This document shows positions 24,409 through 33,437 of a stretch of 35,442 bases of DNA, one piece after another; position 1 is the stretch's first letter, and each line of letters opens with the position of its first letter. The DNA is from Eubacteriales bacterium. GTDB taxonomy: Bacteria; Bacillota; Clostridia; Saccharofermentanales; DTU023. A program made the translations under genes and the position numbers. The notes under the pieces are model-generated. The model did not search any database, had not been told where the DNA came from, and saw only the letters and a program-made list of their open reading frames with translations. The stretch is from NCBI GenBank assembly GCA_030537525.1, contig JAUNVU010000009.1, positions 1 through 35,442 on the forward strand, read 5' to 3'.

Positions 24409-26583
24409 ATGAGCAAGAAGAAGCGCAAGACAGAAAATTTACTGGAAATACCCAAGTACCTGCAAAATCGTGAATTGTCCTGGCTACGCTTCAATGAGCG
24501 CGTACTCGAAGAAGCGGCAGACCCTAAGGTACCATTGTTAGAACGCTTAAAATTCATCTCGATCTTCACTTCGAACCTAGATGAATTCTTCATGATTCGA
24601 GTGGGCAGCTTACACGACTTGACGAGGTTAAAGAAGACCTTGCGCGATCCCAGAACAGGTCTTAGCGCTGAGGAGCAAATTGCTGCTATTGTTGAAATAA
24701 TGCCCGCCATGTACGAAAAGCGCGATAAGCTCTATCGCGAAGTCATGAGCGAGCTGGCCAAAGAAGATATTGAGGAGCTGCAATTCAAGGACCTCAGTCA
24801 GAGCGAGCAGAAGGCGGCAAGACGCTTCTTTAGACGTGAGATCCAACCTCTACTATCACCACAGATTATCGATATCCACCACCCCTTCCCCTTCTTAGAG
24901 AATAAGAAAATATACATCTTTGCCGAGCTCTTACGTTCAGAACAGAAGATGTTTGGGCTAGTGCCAATTAGGAAGAGCTTCCCTCAATACTTCATCTTGC
25001 CAGGAGTTAAATTTCGCTATATCCTTCTTGCCGATTTGATGACGGCTTGTCTTGATGAGATCTTCCCAGAAAGTAAGATTAACAAGAGCTACTGTCTCAG
25101 TATTACGCGAAATTTCGACATGACAGACAGTCTTGATACCAAGGATGAATTTGAGGACTATCAAGAGTACATGAAACTGATCCTCAAGAAGCGCAAGCGC
25201 CTATCTCCTGTACGCCTAGAGGTCCAATCCAAGCTCAATAAGGAGGCTAGGGAGTTCTTACTCGACAAATTGGAATTAGAGCGAGATTACATCTTTATCA
25301 GTGAGGCACCACTGAGACTGAACTACGTATTCAAACTAATCTCAGAAATACCTTCCGCTAGATGCCATGAACTCAGCTATCCAGCCTTCCAGAGCTATGA
25401 CCCGCTTGCAGAATATCGCTCATCTACACTTGCCATTCGCCAAGGTGATAAATTGCTCTCTTATCCATATGAAGACATTGCGGGCTTCGTACGCCTTCTA
25501 GAGGAAGCTGCGGCGGATCCCGACTGCGTAGCGATTAAAATTACCATTTACCGATTAGCAGAAAACTCTAAGATAGTACGAGCGCTGGTCCAGGCAGCAG
25601 AGAACGGCATAGAAGTCACAGTATTTATGGAGCTCAAGGCCCGCTTCGATGAAGAGGCAAATATTCATTATTCAAATATTCTCTATGAGGCTGGTTGTCA
25701 AATCATTTATGGTTTTAGAGATTATAAGATTCACTCGAAACTACTTCTCATTACTTATAATAGAAGACAGGGCGGACTCAGTTATATCACCCAAGTCGGG
25801 ACGGGTAATTACAATGAAAATACCGCAAGACAGTACACTGATTTCTCATTAATGACAGCTGAAACAGGCTTCGGTCTCGATGCTAGGGACTTCTTCCACA
25901 ATATGGCGATCGGCAAGTTAGACGGTAAGTATAAATACTTTCTCCAGTCGCCAACGAGCTTCAAGGCGAAAATTTTAGAACTCATAGAAAGAGAGAAGAA
26001 GAAAGGGCCAGAGGGCTATATATTCTGCAAGCTAAACTCACTGACCGACAAGGATATTTGCGAAGCCCTGGCGAGCTTCAGCCAAGCTGGCGGTAGAGCT
26101 CGTCTGATAATTCGAGGCATAGCCTGCTTATTACCAGGAATTCCTGAATTTACGGAAAATATTGAGATCCGTAGCATAGTCGGCCGCTTCCTCGAGCATG
26201 GCAGAGTTTATATCTTCGGCCAAGAACAGCCAGATATCTATATTGCTTCAGCTGACCTCATGACGAGAAACACAGAACGCCGTGTGGAGATAGCAGTGCC
26301 GATACTCAGTACAGAAATCAAAGAGCGACTCACTACTTATCTTGAGCGGCAATGGCATGACTGCGAGAAAGGCAGACAGCTGCAGCCAAATGGGCGCTAT
26401 GCCAAGATTGCTTGTGACGGTGAAACAGAAAACTCTTCACAGGATTACTTCTTGGCAGAAGCAAGGGCAAAAGCCCAGCTTAGCAAGCCCTATCCCCAAT
26501 TAAAAACTGCCAGAAAGAGAGAATCCTTCTGGCAGCGTCTGCGCTATAAATTAGCTGATCTACTGATTGGGAAAGAGCGGTAG
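24409..26583 (+). CDS. ppk: Polyphosphate kinase 1
   Basis: Makes long-chain polyphosphate from ATP. The 724 residues carry the N domain (NRELSWLRFNERVLEEA near 17-33; NLDEFFMIRVG), the head domain and two PLD-like catalytic domains. The autophosphorylated histidine is His442 in KIHSKLLLI, and the second is His597 in FLEHGRVYIF. VGTGNYNENTARQYTDF is a conserved active-site block. A weak AGGAG site precedes the ATG. Its last 24 bases overlap the 3' end of the convergent phosphoribosyltransferase gene on the other strand, with no terminator between them. Confidence 0.95.
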   Translation: MSKKKRKTENLLEIPKYLQNRELSWLRFNERVLEEAADPKVPLLERLKFISIFTSNLDEFFMIRVGSLHDLTRLKKTLRDPRTGLSAEEQIAAIVEIMPAMYEKRDKLYREVMSELAKEDIEELQFKDLSQSEQKAARRFFRREIQPLLSPQIIDIHHPFPFLENKKIYIFAELLRSEQKMFGLVPIRKSFPQYFILPGVKFRYILLADLMTACLDEIFPESKINKSYCLSITRNFDMTDSLDTKDEFEDYQEYMKLILKKRKRLSPVRLEVQSKLNKEAREFLLDKLELERDYIFISEAPLRLNYVFKLISEIPSARCHELSYPAFQSYDPLAEYRSSTLAIRQGDKLLSYPYEDIAGFVRLLEEAAADPDCVAIKITIYRLAENSKIVRALVQAAENGIEVTVFMELKARFDEEANIHYSNILYEAGCQIIYGFRDYKIHSKLLLITYNRRQGGLSYITQVGTGNYNENTARQYTDFSLMTAETGFGLDARDFFHNMAIGKLDGKYKYFLQSPTSFKAKILELIEREKKKGPEGYIFCKLNSLTDKDICEALASFSQAGGRARLIIRGIACLLPGIPEFTENIEIRSIVGRFLEHGRVYIFGQEQPDIYIASADLMTRNTERRVEIAVPILSTEIKERLTTYLERQWHDCEKGRQLQPNGRYAKIACDGETENSSQDYFLAEARAKAQLSKPYPQLKTARKRESFWQRLRYKLADLLIGKER

Positions 26584-27102
26584 ATCTTCTAGGTAAATAA
26601 TATCTTCGCGACCTATAGCATCGCCTTCGGCGAGGAGGGCTGCCTTGCATACCAATTCACCACCAGCAGCGGCTAGCAGTTCCTCGAGGGCTTTTAATGA
26701 ATTTCCAGTAGAAATGACGTCATCAACTATGGCGACTTTCGCCCCCTTGAGCCTGTCGGCATCGCTACGATCTAAATATAGAGACTGCTGATGGCCTGTA
26801 GTTATCGAGTCGACTAATACCTCGACAGGGTTTTCCATATAAAGTTTCAAGCCCTTCCTCGCTACAACGTAGCGCTGGTGTCCAAGCTGTCTGGCAAGCT
26901 CGTGAACCAGAGGAATTCCCTTGGCTTCTGCAGTCAGCAGGATGTCAACCTCTGGCAGCTTAGTGACTAGCTCGGCAGCCGCTGTGGTCACTAATTCCTG
27001 ATCGCCTAGAATGACGAAGCTCGCAATAGAGAGCTCATCGCTGATATTTAAAATTGGTAGTTGGCGTTCTAGACCAGCAATTTTTAATTTATAGTAATTC
27101 AT
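26560..27102 (-). CDS. Phosphoribosyltransferase, adenine-type (purine salvage)
   Basis: A type I phosphoribosyltransferase of 180 residues. The PRPP-binding motif VAIVDDVISTGNS is at residues 123-135, preceded by the LLTAEAKGIPLVHELARQ block typical of Apt/Xpt-like enzymes. It should condense a free purine base with PRPP to form a nucleotide; the base cannot be decided from sequence. AGGGGAGG precedes the ATG. The gene lies 11 bases after a purine permease-like gene on the same strand, suggesting an uptake-and-salvage pair. It overlaps the end of ppk by 24 bases in convergent orientation. Confidence 0.82.
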   Translation of the reverse strand: MNYYKLKIAGLERQLPILNISDELSIASFVILGDQELVTTAAAELVTKLPEVDILLTAEAKGIPLVHELARQLGHQRYVVARKGLKLYMENPVEVLVDSITTGHQQSLYLDRSDADRLKGAKVAIVDDVISTGNSLKALEELLAAAGGELVCKAALLAEGDAIGREDIIYLEDLPLFPNQ

Positions 27103-27113
27103 CCATACCTCCC

Positions 27114-28181
27114 CTAAATCAGATGGATAATAGCCTTTACAACCAGGCCTGCTAGCAGACCCAGGAAGGGATCTAAACCTGCGGTTACAGCCATGCTGAC
27201 ACCAGCCAGAAGAGCTTCATCAGAGCTAGCACCATTGAAGGCCAGACCAGCGTTGACTGGCACGGTGACAACGGCCCCTAGTATAAAAAGGAAGCCATAA
27301 ATCGATGCACTTGGAACGTACTTGCCAATCTTAGGTAAGAGCTTCATGAAGAGAATGATTGCCATCAAGCTCATCATCATGATACCGGCCAAGACAGCAT
27401 GAGGGGCTGCGGCAGTTGCCGAGATAATAGCTTCTACAGGCCCGCCGCCGAAGAGTGCAGAGAGTGCATCGGCAGCACCAGAATAGGCAGTGAGATGGTC
27501 GACATTGGCGGTGCCACCAGCCATGGAAGCAGTAATCTGGCCAAAAGCGATATTGGCGCCTATGGTCAGGCAGGCTAGGGCCGCGGCTCCTCTGGCAGTG
27601 CGCCAGGTAAGTTTCGGTTTTACTAATTTAAGACGGCGGGATTCGTCATAGACTTCACCTTCGATTTTACCGTTTTTATAGTAATTAATAGCGCTTGAGA
27701 GCACGACGGAAATAATTATGGTGTAGACGAGGTTACCCTTGCTCAAGACATAGGTCACGCAGGCAATGAGAATAGAGGAGTAGGTGACCAAGGGCATCTC
27801 CTTTGCTCCCTGCAAGGCGATTCTGGCAAGCATCAGGCCGACACCTGCCATCATACCAGTGATAATGCGATCACCAGCGAGTTCGACAATGAATCCGAGA
27901 CCCCCAGTGAGGCCAAGGACGAGCATTAGCAGACCGGCGAAGAAGACCATGGAAGTACGTTCTGACCTATCCTTACCCATGCTACCAGCGAGCACAATGG
28001 TTTCTGCCTGGAAGGAGATGGGCACAGTCGAGCCGAGAGCAGCACAAGAGGCAGCTCCAACGGCGAAGCCTAGGGCGGTTGGCACTGAGGCAAATCCATA
28101 AGAAAGAGCCAGGAGGCCCTGAGGTAGGCCGTTCAGGATAACGCCTAAAGCGGCAAGGAGATCTTCTAGAAATTCAAGCAT
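27114..28181 (-). CDS. Membrane permease, probably NCS2-like purine transporter
   Basis: A very hydrophobic protein of 355 residues with about 10 membrane segments and one hydrophilic loop (about 170-200). The small-residue-rich segments and overall layout resemble the NCS2 xanthine/uracil/guanine permeases, but it is shorter than the usual 430 residues and I do not see the full signature motifs, so the family is a moderate guess. ATG 28181 is preferred over a GTG two codons earlier because AGAGG lies at the right distance. The downstream phosphoribosyltransferase supports a purine substrate. Confidence 0.55.
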   Translation of the reverse strand: MLEFLEDLLAALGVILNGLPQGLLALSYGFASVPTALGFAVGAASCAALGSTVPISFQAETIVLAGSMGKDRSERTSMVFFAGLLMLVLGLTGGLGFIVELAGDRIITGMMAGVGLMLARIALQGAKEMPLVTYSSILIACVTYVLSKGNLVYTIIISVVLSSAINYYKNGKIEGEVYDESRRLKLVKPKLTWRTARGAAALACLTIGANIAFGQITASMAGGTANVDHLTAYSGAADALSALFGGGPVEAIISATAAAPHAVLAGIMMMSLMAIILFMKLLPKIGKYVPSASIYGFLFILGAVVTVPVNAGLAFNGASSDEALLAGVSMAVTAGLDPFLGLLAGLVVKAIIHLI

Positions 28182-28212
28182 AGACACCTCTTCTGTATGT
28201 ATTGACTTAATG

Positions 28213-28242
28213 AAAACAGCTAGACTCTTCTGAGACTAGCTG
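28213..28242 (-). terminator. Rho-independent terminator after the DUF438 gene
   Basis: CAGCTAG (28217-28223) pairs with CTAGCTG (28236-28242), extended by CTC/GAG across an A-A mismatch, with a 4-nt loop. On the minus strand TTTTC follows. It lies 24 bases beyond the stop at 28267. Confidence 0.7.
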
Positions 28243-28266
28243 CTTAATTTTAACCCAAATTGAAAT

Positions 28267-29838
28267 TTATTGATATCTTGCTATTAATCGCTTGAGTCCA
28301 GTTAAAATTTCCTCGAGTTCCAATCCTGATCTTTCGGCCATGTCGGCGACCTTGGCCTTCGGGATCATAATCCTAGCTAGGGGTGTCTTCAGCATTTTGA
28401 AGGCAGGTGATAGCTCCACCAAGTCATCTTTCAAACTAGGATAGTCGGCCAAGAGGTCCTTTAGGCGAGTTTCGGCAGAGATGTTTTCAATATCGACAAC
28501 GAACTTAGCTTTGGCATTATTAGCCTCTTTTGCTGGGGTGTCTTGAGAGCTTATTTCAGCATTCTCTTCTGCGGGTTCCGCTTTACCCCAGTTGAGCAGA
28601 GTTTGTGAGCCTTTTAAGGATCGAATATGTGTACAGTCTTGCATCATTTCGAGTACGCCGCGGAATTTACCTTCGTCATCGCGGACAGCAGTATAGAAGA
28701 TGTAGATGAAGAGGTCAGGCTTATTGATCCAGAATTCTGCTGTATCTTGCTCACCGCTGCGGAATTTTTCAATAATCTCTTCAACGATATGAACGCTCTT
28801 TCGAGGATGACAATTTTTGACATCACGGCCGATGACATTTTTACTGCGTGGGAAGACGCGATGGGCTGTATCTGAGTAGAAGCGGACAATTTCGTTTTCA
28901 TCGACATAGGAGAGGTCGACTGGTAAGTGCTTATAGATCAAATTGATCTGCTCAAGTGTCAATTCACCCTGAGCAACCTTGAGCTTACTGTCTTTTGCTG
29001 CGATTTCACCAACTCCATACTTCTCAAAGACGGTCAAGAGCTCACTGAGCATGGCGTCGGATTTCTCATTGTAAGCTGGAGTGCTGTCTGGCTGGCCTTG
29101 AACTGCAAGCTCTGTCTGTTCTGGATCAATCCAAGCATAGCCAATTTCGCGATCTCCCTCCTTCATCACCTCAAATTCCGCTTCTGGAATCAAGACGAGA
29201 GAGGTCGGGTAGAGGACTTGCTCTTCCTTGGAAATTAGGTCGCGGAGATCTGCAACTAAGGTCGCCTGCTGGGCAATAAATTCTTCCTCATCAGTATCAA
29301 TTAGTTCTCTGAGCTCCTTAATTTCATCGCGAATGAAGTCGTCGAGTGTCCACATCGTGGTCGAGGGACGGTCGAAACCCTTCTGCTCCAGAACTGGATA
29401 AAGTTGATTTTGCTTCCTAGCCAGGTGAATTCGATAGTCATGCAGTTTGTCGTAGAGTTCATACCATTGATTTTTAATTACTGGGTATTGAACAAGATCC
29501 TCAATTGCCAGGCAGAGCTTCTCAAGTTCAGCATTTTCAGCGTAATAATTGTTGAGGGGATGACCGAAGGGTAACTCAGGCCGGCTAGTATCATACAAAC
29601 CTTGATATAGTTTCAACATCTGTTGAATGTCTTCCTTCTGGCATTGGTCGTCGGAGTAGGCCTCGAGCTTCTGCTCGGCTAAAGCTATCTCGTAAGGCTT
29701 GATCGAACTCACACGTTCCCGCAGTTTTGCCTGCGCCTCTTCGAGAGAGAGCTCTCCCTGCTCATAGGCTTCCTTAATGGAGAGAATATATTTCATCTTC
29801 TCAAGATCTAAATTAGGTATATTGTCTTGCATACTCAT
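28267..29838 (-). CDS. DUF438 / hemerythrin-like / PAS / DUF1858 multidomain protein
   Basis: A cytoplasmic protein of 523 residues with no membrane segments. The N-terminal DUF438 region (about 1-90) is followed by a hemerythrin HHE-type four-helix domain (about 90-235), with candidate metal ligands in FGHPLNNYYAENAELE, DYRIHLARKQNQLYPVLE and SKEEQVLYP. A PAS domain comes next (about 300-415, including LSYVDENEIVRFYS and RDVKNCHPRKSVHIVEEI). A Pro/Glu linker leads to a DUF1858-like C terminus (about 443-520). This set is known in anaerobes and suggests a sensor of oxygen, NO or redox state, but no output domain is present. GGAGGTG precedes ATG 29838. Confidence 0.82.
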   Translation of the reverse strand: MSMQDNIPNLDLEKMKYILSIKEAYEQGELSLEEAQAKLRERVSSIKPYEIALAEQKLEAYSDDQCQKEDIQQMLKLYQGLYDTSRPELPFGHPLNNYYAENAELEKLCLAIEDLVQYPVIKNQWYELYDKLHDYRIHLARKQNQLYPVLEQKGFDRPSTTMWTLDDFIRDEIKELRELIDTDEEEFIAQQATLVADLRDLISKEEQVLYPTSLVLIPEAEFEVMKEGDREIGYAWIDPEQTELAVQGQPDSTPAYNEKSDAMLSELLTVFEKYGVGEIAAKDSKLKVAQGELTLEQINLIYKHLPVDLSYVDENEIVRFYSDTAHRVFPRSKNVIGRDVKNCHPRKSVHIVEEIIEKFRSGEQDTAEFWINKPDLFIYIFYTAVRDDEGKFRGVLEMMQDCTHIRSLKGSQTLLNWGKAEPAEENAEISSQDTPAKEANNAKAKFVVDIENISAETRLKDLLADYPSLKDDLVELSPAFKMLKTPLARIMIPKAKVADMAERSGLELEEILTGLKRLIARYQ

Positions 29839-29890
29839 TATGCACCTCCGGCACCTCCCCCTTAGAACACTATTCCAGCATAACGCAAAT

Positions 29891-29930
29891 AATAAAATAA
29901 GGAGAATAGCTCTGCCAAATAGCCATTCTC
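29891..29930 (-). terminator. Rho-independent terminator for the trpB-GNAT unit
   Basis: A 9-bp stem with one G-U pair (29902-29910 with 29922-29930) and an 11-nt loop is followed on the minus strand by CTTATTTTATT. It lies 28 bases past the GNAT stop. Confidence 0.65.
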
Positions 29931-29958
29931 TTGAAAGCTAGGTTACGAATTAGAAGAT

Positions 29959-30732
29959 TTATCTCTCGAAAACGAAATTTGCGTAGCGAGCAATCTCAGT
30001 ATAGCCGTGGTGGCGATAGACAAATTCACCAAGACTAGAAGCTTGCAAAATTACGCTCTTAGCTCCTTTGGCAAAGGCCCGATTCGTCAGATATGCCACT
30101 AAGTCTTTCGCCAGTCCTTCTCCTCTATGAGCTGAGTCTGTTGCAATGTAGTAGAGGCCATATATGTCACTGTCCGCAGTACCAGTCAGCAGACCTAGGC
30201 AGCGAATCTCTCTATCTTCTGCGATATAAGCTAGCAGATTTTCGCGATCCTCAAGAAAGAGCTTCTCGCTAATTACCAGTTTTGCAGTTTTCTTTTCCAG
30301 CTTAAACACCTCTGCCAGCAGTGCTTGGCAGGGTTCTAATACAGAGGTTTCAGATGCTTCGCTTACGGCGTGTTTATAAGTCCAATTGATCGGACTGTTC
30401 CTGGTCATGATGGGATAGGTATCGGGTCCAACGAAGCCAGCTGCCTGGAGAAGAGTGTTTATGGAAGAGCTAATCGCGGGATGACATCTAACGGACCACT
30501 TGGCCCTCTCCTCCTTCTTGAGTCTAGTCAGCAACGCCTTAAGAGCTTCTTCTTCAGACTTCTTAAAATTAGCATTGATCGTAATACCCCTGAGGTGAGT
30601 ATCGTTTTCTGGCGTCTGCAAGTCGTAGAAGATGAATCCACCGTGGTCTTCAAAGCAGCCTCCACTAGCGGCCATCCGCTGTTGGATGGTCTTGATCAAC
30701 TGTTCATGTGCTTGTTCAATCATTTCAATCAT
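29959..30732 (-). CDS. GNAT-family N-acetyltransferase
   Basis: A protein of 257 residues. The C-terminal half (about 150-257) is a GNAT fold with the acetyl-CoA-binding block ATDSAHRGEGLAKDLVAYL and a later LGEFVYRHHGYTEIARY segment, the motif B region. The N-terminal half has no recognised family and may be a degenerate second GNAT domain. The ATG directly follows the trpB TAA with no gap and no clear ribosome binding site, so it probably depends on translational coupling to trpB. The substrate is unknown. Confidence 0.75.
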   Translation of the reverse strand: MIEMIEQAHEQLIKTIQQRMAASGGCFEDHGGFIFYDLQTPENDTHLRGITINANFKKSEEEALKALLTRLKKEERAKWSVRCHPAISSSINTLLQAAGFVGPDTYPIMTRNSPINWTYKHAVSEASETSVLEPCQALLAEVFKLEKKTAKLVISEKLFLEDRENLLAYIAEDREIRCLGLLTGTADSDIYGLYYIATDSAHRGEGLAKDLVAYLTNRAFAKGAKSVILQASSLGEFVYRHHGYTEIARYANFVFER

Positions 30733-31947
30733 TTATAACTTGTCTGCGTAATTTTCCAAGACGTAGTCTAAATCCTTATCCCCACGGCCGCTCAGATTGA
30801 CTAGGACAAAACCTGGGTTGTCCTCTTCTTTCGCCATGCGAATGGCTAGAGCCAGAGCATGGGCACTTTCAATGGCGGGAATGATCCCCTCTTTTCTCGA
30901 TAGTGCGAAGAAGGCATCAATTGCCTCATCATCACTGACACAGGCATATTTTGCCCTGCCAATTGCCTTGAGATAGGCGTGCTCTGGACCTGAAGAAGGA
31001 TAATCAAGACCGCTAGCTACAGAGTAGACTGGAGCAGCTTCACCAGCTTCGTCCTTCAACATCATGGACTTGAAGCCGTGCATAATACCAGGGCTTCCAT
31101 AGCTCAGGGAAGCGGCGTGGTCGCCAAGCTTCTCACCACGCCCCAATGGCTCGGCCCCGTAGAGCTCAACAGGATCATTGAGGAAGCCCGTAAAAATACC
31201 CATCGCATTACTACCACCACCTACAGAGGCAACAACGCGATCCGGTAGATAACCTGTCATTTCGAGAAATTGTTCGCGAGCCTCTTCACCGACTACTGCT
31301 TGAAAGTCTCTGACAATCATCGGGAAGGGGTGGGGTCCCACAACAGAGCCAATACAGTAGATCGAATCGTCGAAGTCCTTAATATAGGCTTCAAATGCCG
31401 AGTCGACAGCCTCCTTCAAGGTCTTCAAGCCGTGTTCTACAGAGACTACCTTTGCACCGAGTAATTTCATACGGGCGACATTAGGCGCTTGCTTGGCGAT
31501 GTCTACTGCACCCATGTGAATTTCACACTCCAAGCCGAAGTAGGCGGCAGCAGTGGCCAAGGCCACACCGTGCTGGCCTGCGCCTGTTTCAGCTATGAGC
31601 TTCTTCTTACCCATGAATTTCGCCAGCAAGCCCTCACCCATGCAGTGATTTAACTTATGAGCGCCAGTATGGTTTAGGTCCTCACGCTTCAGATAGATCT
31701 GCGTACTACCAAGCTCTCTTGACAGACGTTCGCAGTGGTAGACAGGGGTCGGCCGGCCCTGAAATTCTCGCCTTATGCGACGCAGTTCCGAAATGAAACG
31801 CGCCGAGTGGGCAATAGTTAAATAGGCTTCTGTAATTTCTTTAAAAGCAGGGACTAATTCTGGGGGCAGGTAGGCACCACCATAATCTCCAAAATAGCCT
31901 TTCTGGTCAGGAAAATCCTTCAAATAACGCTTAAAATCTGTATTCAT
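30733..31947 (-). CDS. trpB: Tryptophan synthase beta subunit (no alpha subunit nearby)
   Basis: PLP enzyme that condenses indole with serine to make tryptophan. It has 404 residues with PLP lysine Lys98 in HTGAHKLNH, catalytic Glu120 in ETGAGQHG, the phosphate-binding GGGSNAMG loop and C-terminal SGRGDKD. These mark a classical TrpB fold, with some unusual positions such as [10 protein letters not shown] in place of the common HKINNxLGQ. No trpA or other trp gene lies nearby; the only operon partner is a GNAT gene. It may salvage indole alone, or trpA may be elsewhere. AGAGGGG precedes the ATG. Confidence 0.9.
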   Translation of the reverse strand: MNTDFKRYLKDFPDQKGYFGDYGGAYLPPELVPAFKEITEAYLTIAHSARFISELRRIRREFQGRPTPVYHCERLSRELGSTQIYLKREDLNHTGAHKLNHCMGEGLLAKFMGKKKLIAETGAGQHGVALATAAAYFGLECEIHMGAVDIAKQAPNVARMKLLGAKVVSVEHGLKTLKEAVDSAFEAYIKDFDDSIYCIGSVVGPHPFPMIVRDFQAVVGEEAREQFLEMTGYLPDRVVASVGGGSNAMGIFTGFLNDPVELYGAEPLGRGEKLGDHAASLSYGSPGIMHGFKSMMLKDEAGEAAPVYSVASGLDYPSSGPEHAYLKAIGRAKYACVSDDEAIDAFFALSRKEGIIPAIESAHALALAIRMAKEEDNPGFVLVNLSGRGDKDLDYVLENYADKL

Positions 31948-32039
31948 ACAACCCCTCTTGTTTAAATATTAATGGCTAGATTATGAGTTAATCGGATGAT
32001 AAAATCAAATTTCTATATTATTAATCAGCCCTGCAGTTA

Positions 32040-33227
32040 TTACTCTTCATCTCTTGATAGCAGGCGTTGATAGGTCAACTCAATGGCAAAAGCCCCGAGA
32101 GGCGCTGTCACCAAGATTGCCAGCACAGCAAGACTAAGGATGACCTGTCCGCAAGCCAGGCCATAGGCGAGCGGAACAGCTCCAATAGCTGCTTGCACCG
32201 TGGCCTTCGGCGTATAAGCGATAGCAGAAAACAGACGTTCCCGACGATTGAAATTGGAGATCCTTAGTAGTAAATATACCGCCAAACAGCGCCAGAAGAG
32301 TGCCAGGGCGATGAGGATGAAGCCAGGCCCAGCATAGGCTGGCGCTGCCTTCAGATCTACTGCCGCACCGACTAAGACGAAAAGTATGATCTCTGCAGCC
32401 AACCAAATTTGACTGTGGCTGTTTGCGAGTTTTTCGGCGCGCTCAGGTGCTCTGTGGCGCAGCATCAGGCCAGCGCTCATAATGGCCAAGAGTGCAGAGA
32501 CTGGAATGTAGGCTGCCAGATATTTCTCGAAGGTCAGGAGCAAGAAGGCGGTGGCGAGTAAGACGATGACGCGTTCACCATTGCGCAAGGTAATAATTCT
32601 AAAGACCCAGTCAAGCACATAGCCAACGAAGAGACCGAGTGCAATACCAGTGATGATGGAAATCGGTATGGCAGCGAGGGCGGCAGGTTTGAAATCCCCA
32701 CCACTCAGTAGACCAAGAAAGGTTGAAAACAAGACTATAACGTAGATGTCATCCAGGGATGCGCCCGCAAGAATTAACTGTGGAACGCCCTTCTTAGTCC
32801 CATAGTTGGCAGTCATCAGATTGAGCATCTTTGGCACAATGACGGCTGGTGAGACGGCTGCGAGCACAGCACCGAGCAGAGCTGCTTCGAGATAGCTGAG
32901 ACCGAGCAAGTATGGAGCGATCACAACAATTGCGAAAATCTCGACACTAGCAGGCACGAAGGACATGAGAATAGCTGGCTTACCTATTTTCTTTAGATCT
33001 GTATGGGATAGCGACAGACCAGCTCTGCAAAGAATTACGACTAAGGCAAACTGACGCAGTTCGGAAGCTATATTAAGTAGCTCATCTGATAACAGATTCA
33101 GGACGGATGGTCCAATTATAATACCAGCAAGCAACATGCCAAATAGCGGCGGCAAGCCAATTTTATAAGCTAACTTACCGAAAATTAGACCAATTAATAA
33201 AATTAAGGCGATACTAGTTAAGAACAT
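32040..33227 (-). CDS. Cation:proton antiporter (CPA family)
   Basis: A membrane protein of 395 residues with about 12 hydrophobic segments, resembling Na+/H+ exchangers of the CPA1/CPA2 type. The N-terminal LAYKIGLPPLFGMLLAGIIIGP segment, the AVLAAVSPAVIVPKM loop and GASLDDIYVIVLFS (a paired-acid region likely to carry the ion-binding Asp) fit the family. I chose ATG 33227 because GGAGG (33234-33238) lies six bases upstream and the first membrane segment begins there; an upstream in-frame start at 33260 would add 11 polar residues and invade the folded leader. The leader RNA suggests direct regulation. The ion (Na+, K+ or Li+) is not determined. Confidence 0.85.
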   Translation of the reverse strand: MFLTSIALILLIGLIFGKLAYKIGLPPLFGMLLAGIIIGPSVLNLLSDELLNIASELRQFALVVILCRAGLSLSHTDLKKIGKPAILMSFVPASVEIFAIVVIAPYLLGLSYLEAALLGAVLAAVSPAVIVPKMLNLMTANYGTKKGVPQLILAGASLDDIYVIVLFSTFLGLLSGGDFKPAALAAIPISIITGIALGLFVGYVLDWVFRIITLRNGERVIVLLATAFLLLTFEKYLAAYIPVSALLAIMSAGLMLRHRAPERAEKLANSHSQIWLAAEIILFVLVGAAVDLKAAPAYAGPGFILIALALFWRCLAVYLLLRISNFNRRERLFSAIAYTPKATVQAAIGAVPLAYGLACGQVILSLAVLAILVTAPLGAFAIELTYQRLLSRDEE

Positions 33228-33257
33228 AAGAAACCTCCACAAGTTATTTGTAGAAGT

Positions 33258-33343
33258 CATCAGCCAGGTGGCGGTTTCGTCAATAGACGGGGGAGAACCT
33301 CATTCCCAGCAAGGATCCTAACATGAGTTTGGTCGGCTGACAA
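33258..33343 (-). ncRNA. Structured leader RNA of the antiporter gene, candidate riboswitch
   Basis: On the minus strand three helices enclose one another. P1 pairs TCAGCC with GGCTGA (33335-33340 with 33260-33265). P2 pairs CTCAT with ATGAG (33323-33327 with 33299-33303), extended past one mismatch. P3 is CGTC-TATT-GACG (33289-33278). The closing strand of P1 is 33 bases from the start codon, and a CCAC in the junction could pair with GTGG beside the ribosome binding site. Known Na+ and Li+ riboswitches sit before such transporters. I cannot assign this RNA to one of them. Confidence 0.45.
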
Positions 33344-33437
33344 GCTCGAAGAATTCGTATGTAAACTACTACAGCTCCTTGACTGCCTACTGTGCAGAAT
33401 TAATTTTCTTGTAAATTAATCTTTTGCTAAATATAAA

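Noticed and set aside
33399-33420. AT-only hairpin ATTAATTT/AAATTAAT
   Set aside because: The stem has no GC pairs and no clear U-run follows on the minus strand, so I would not call it a terminator for pcp or part of the antiporter leader.
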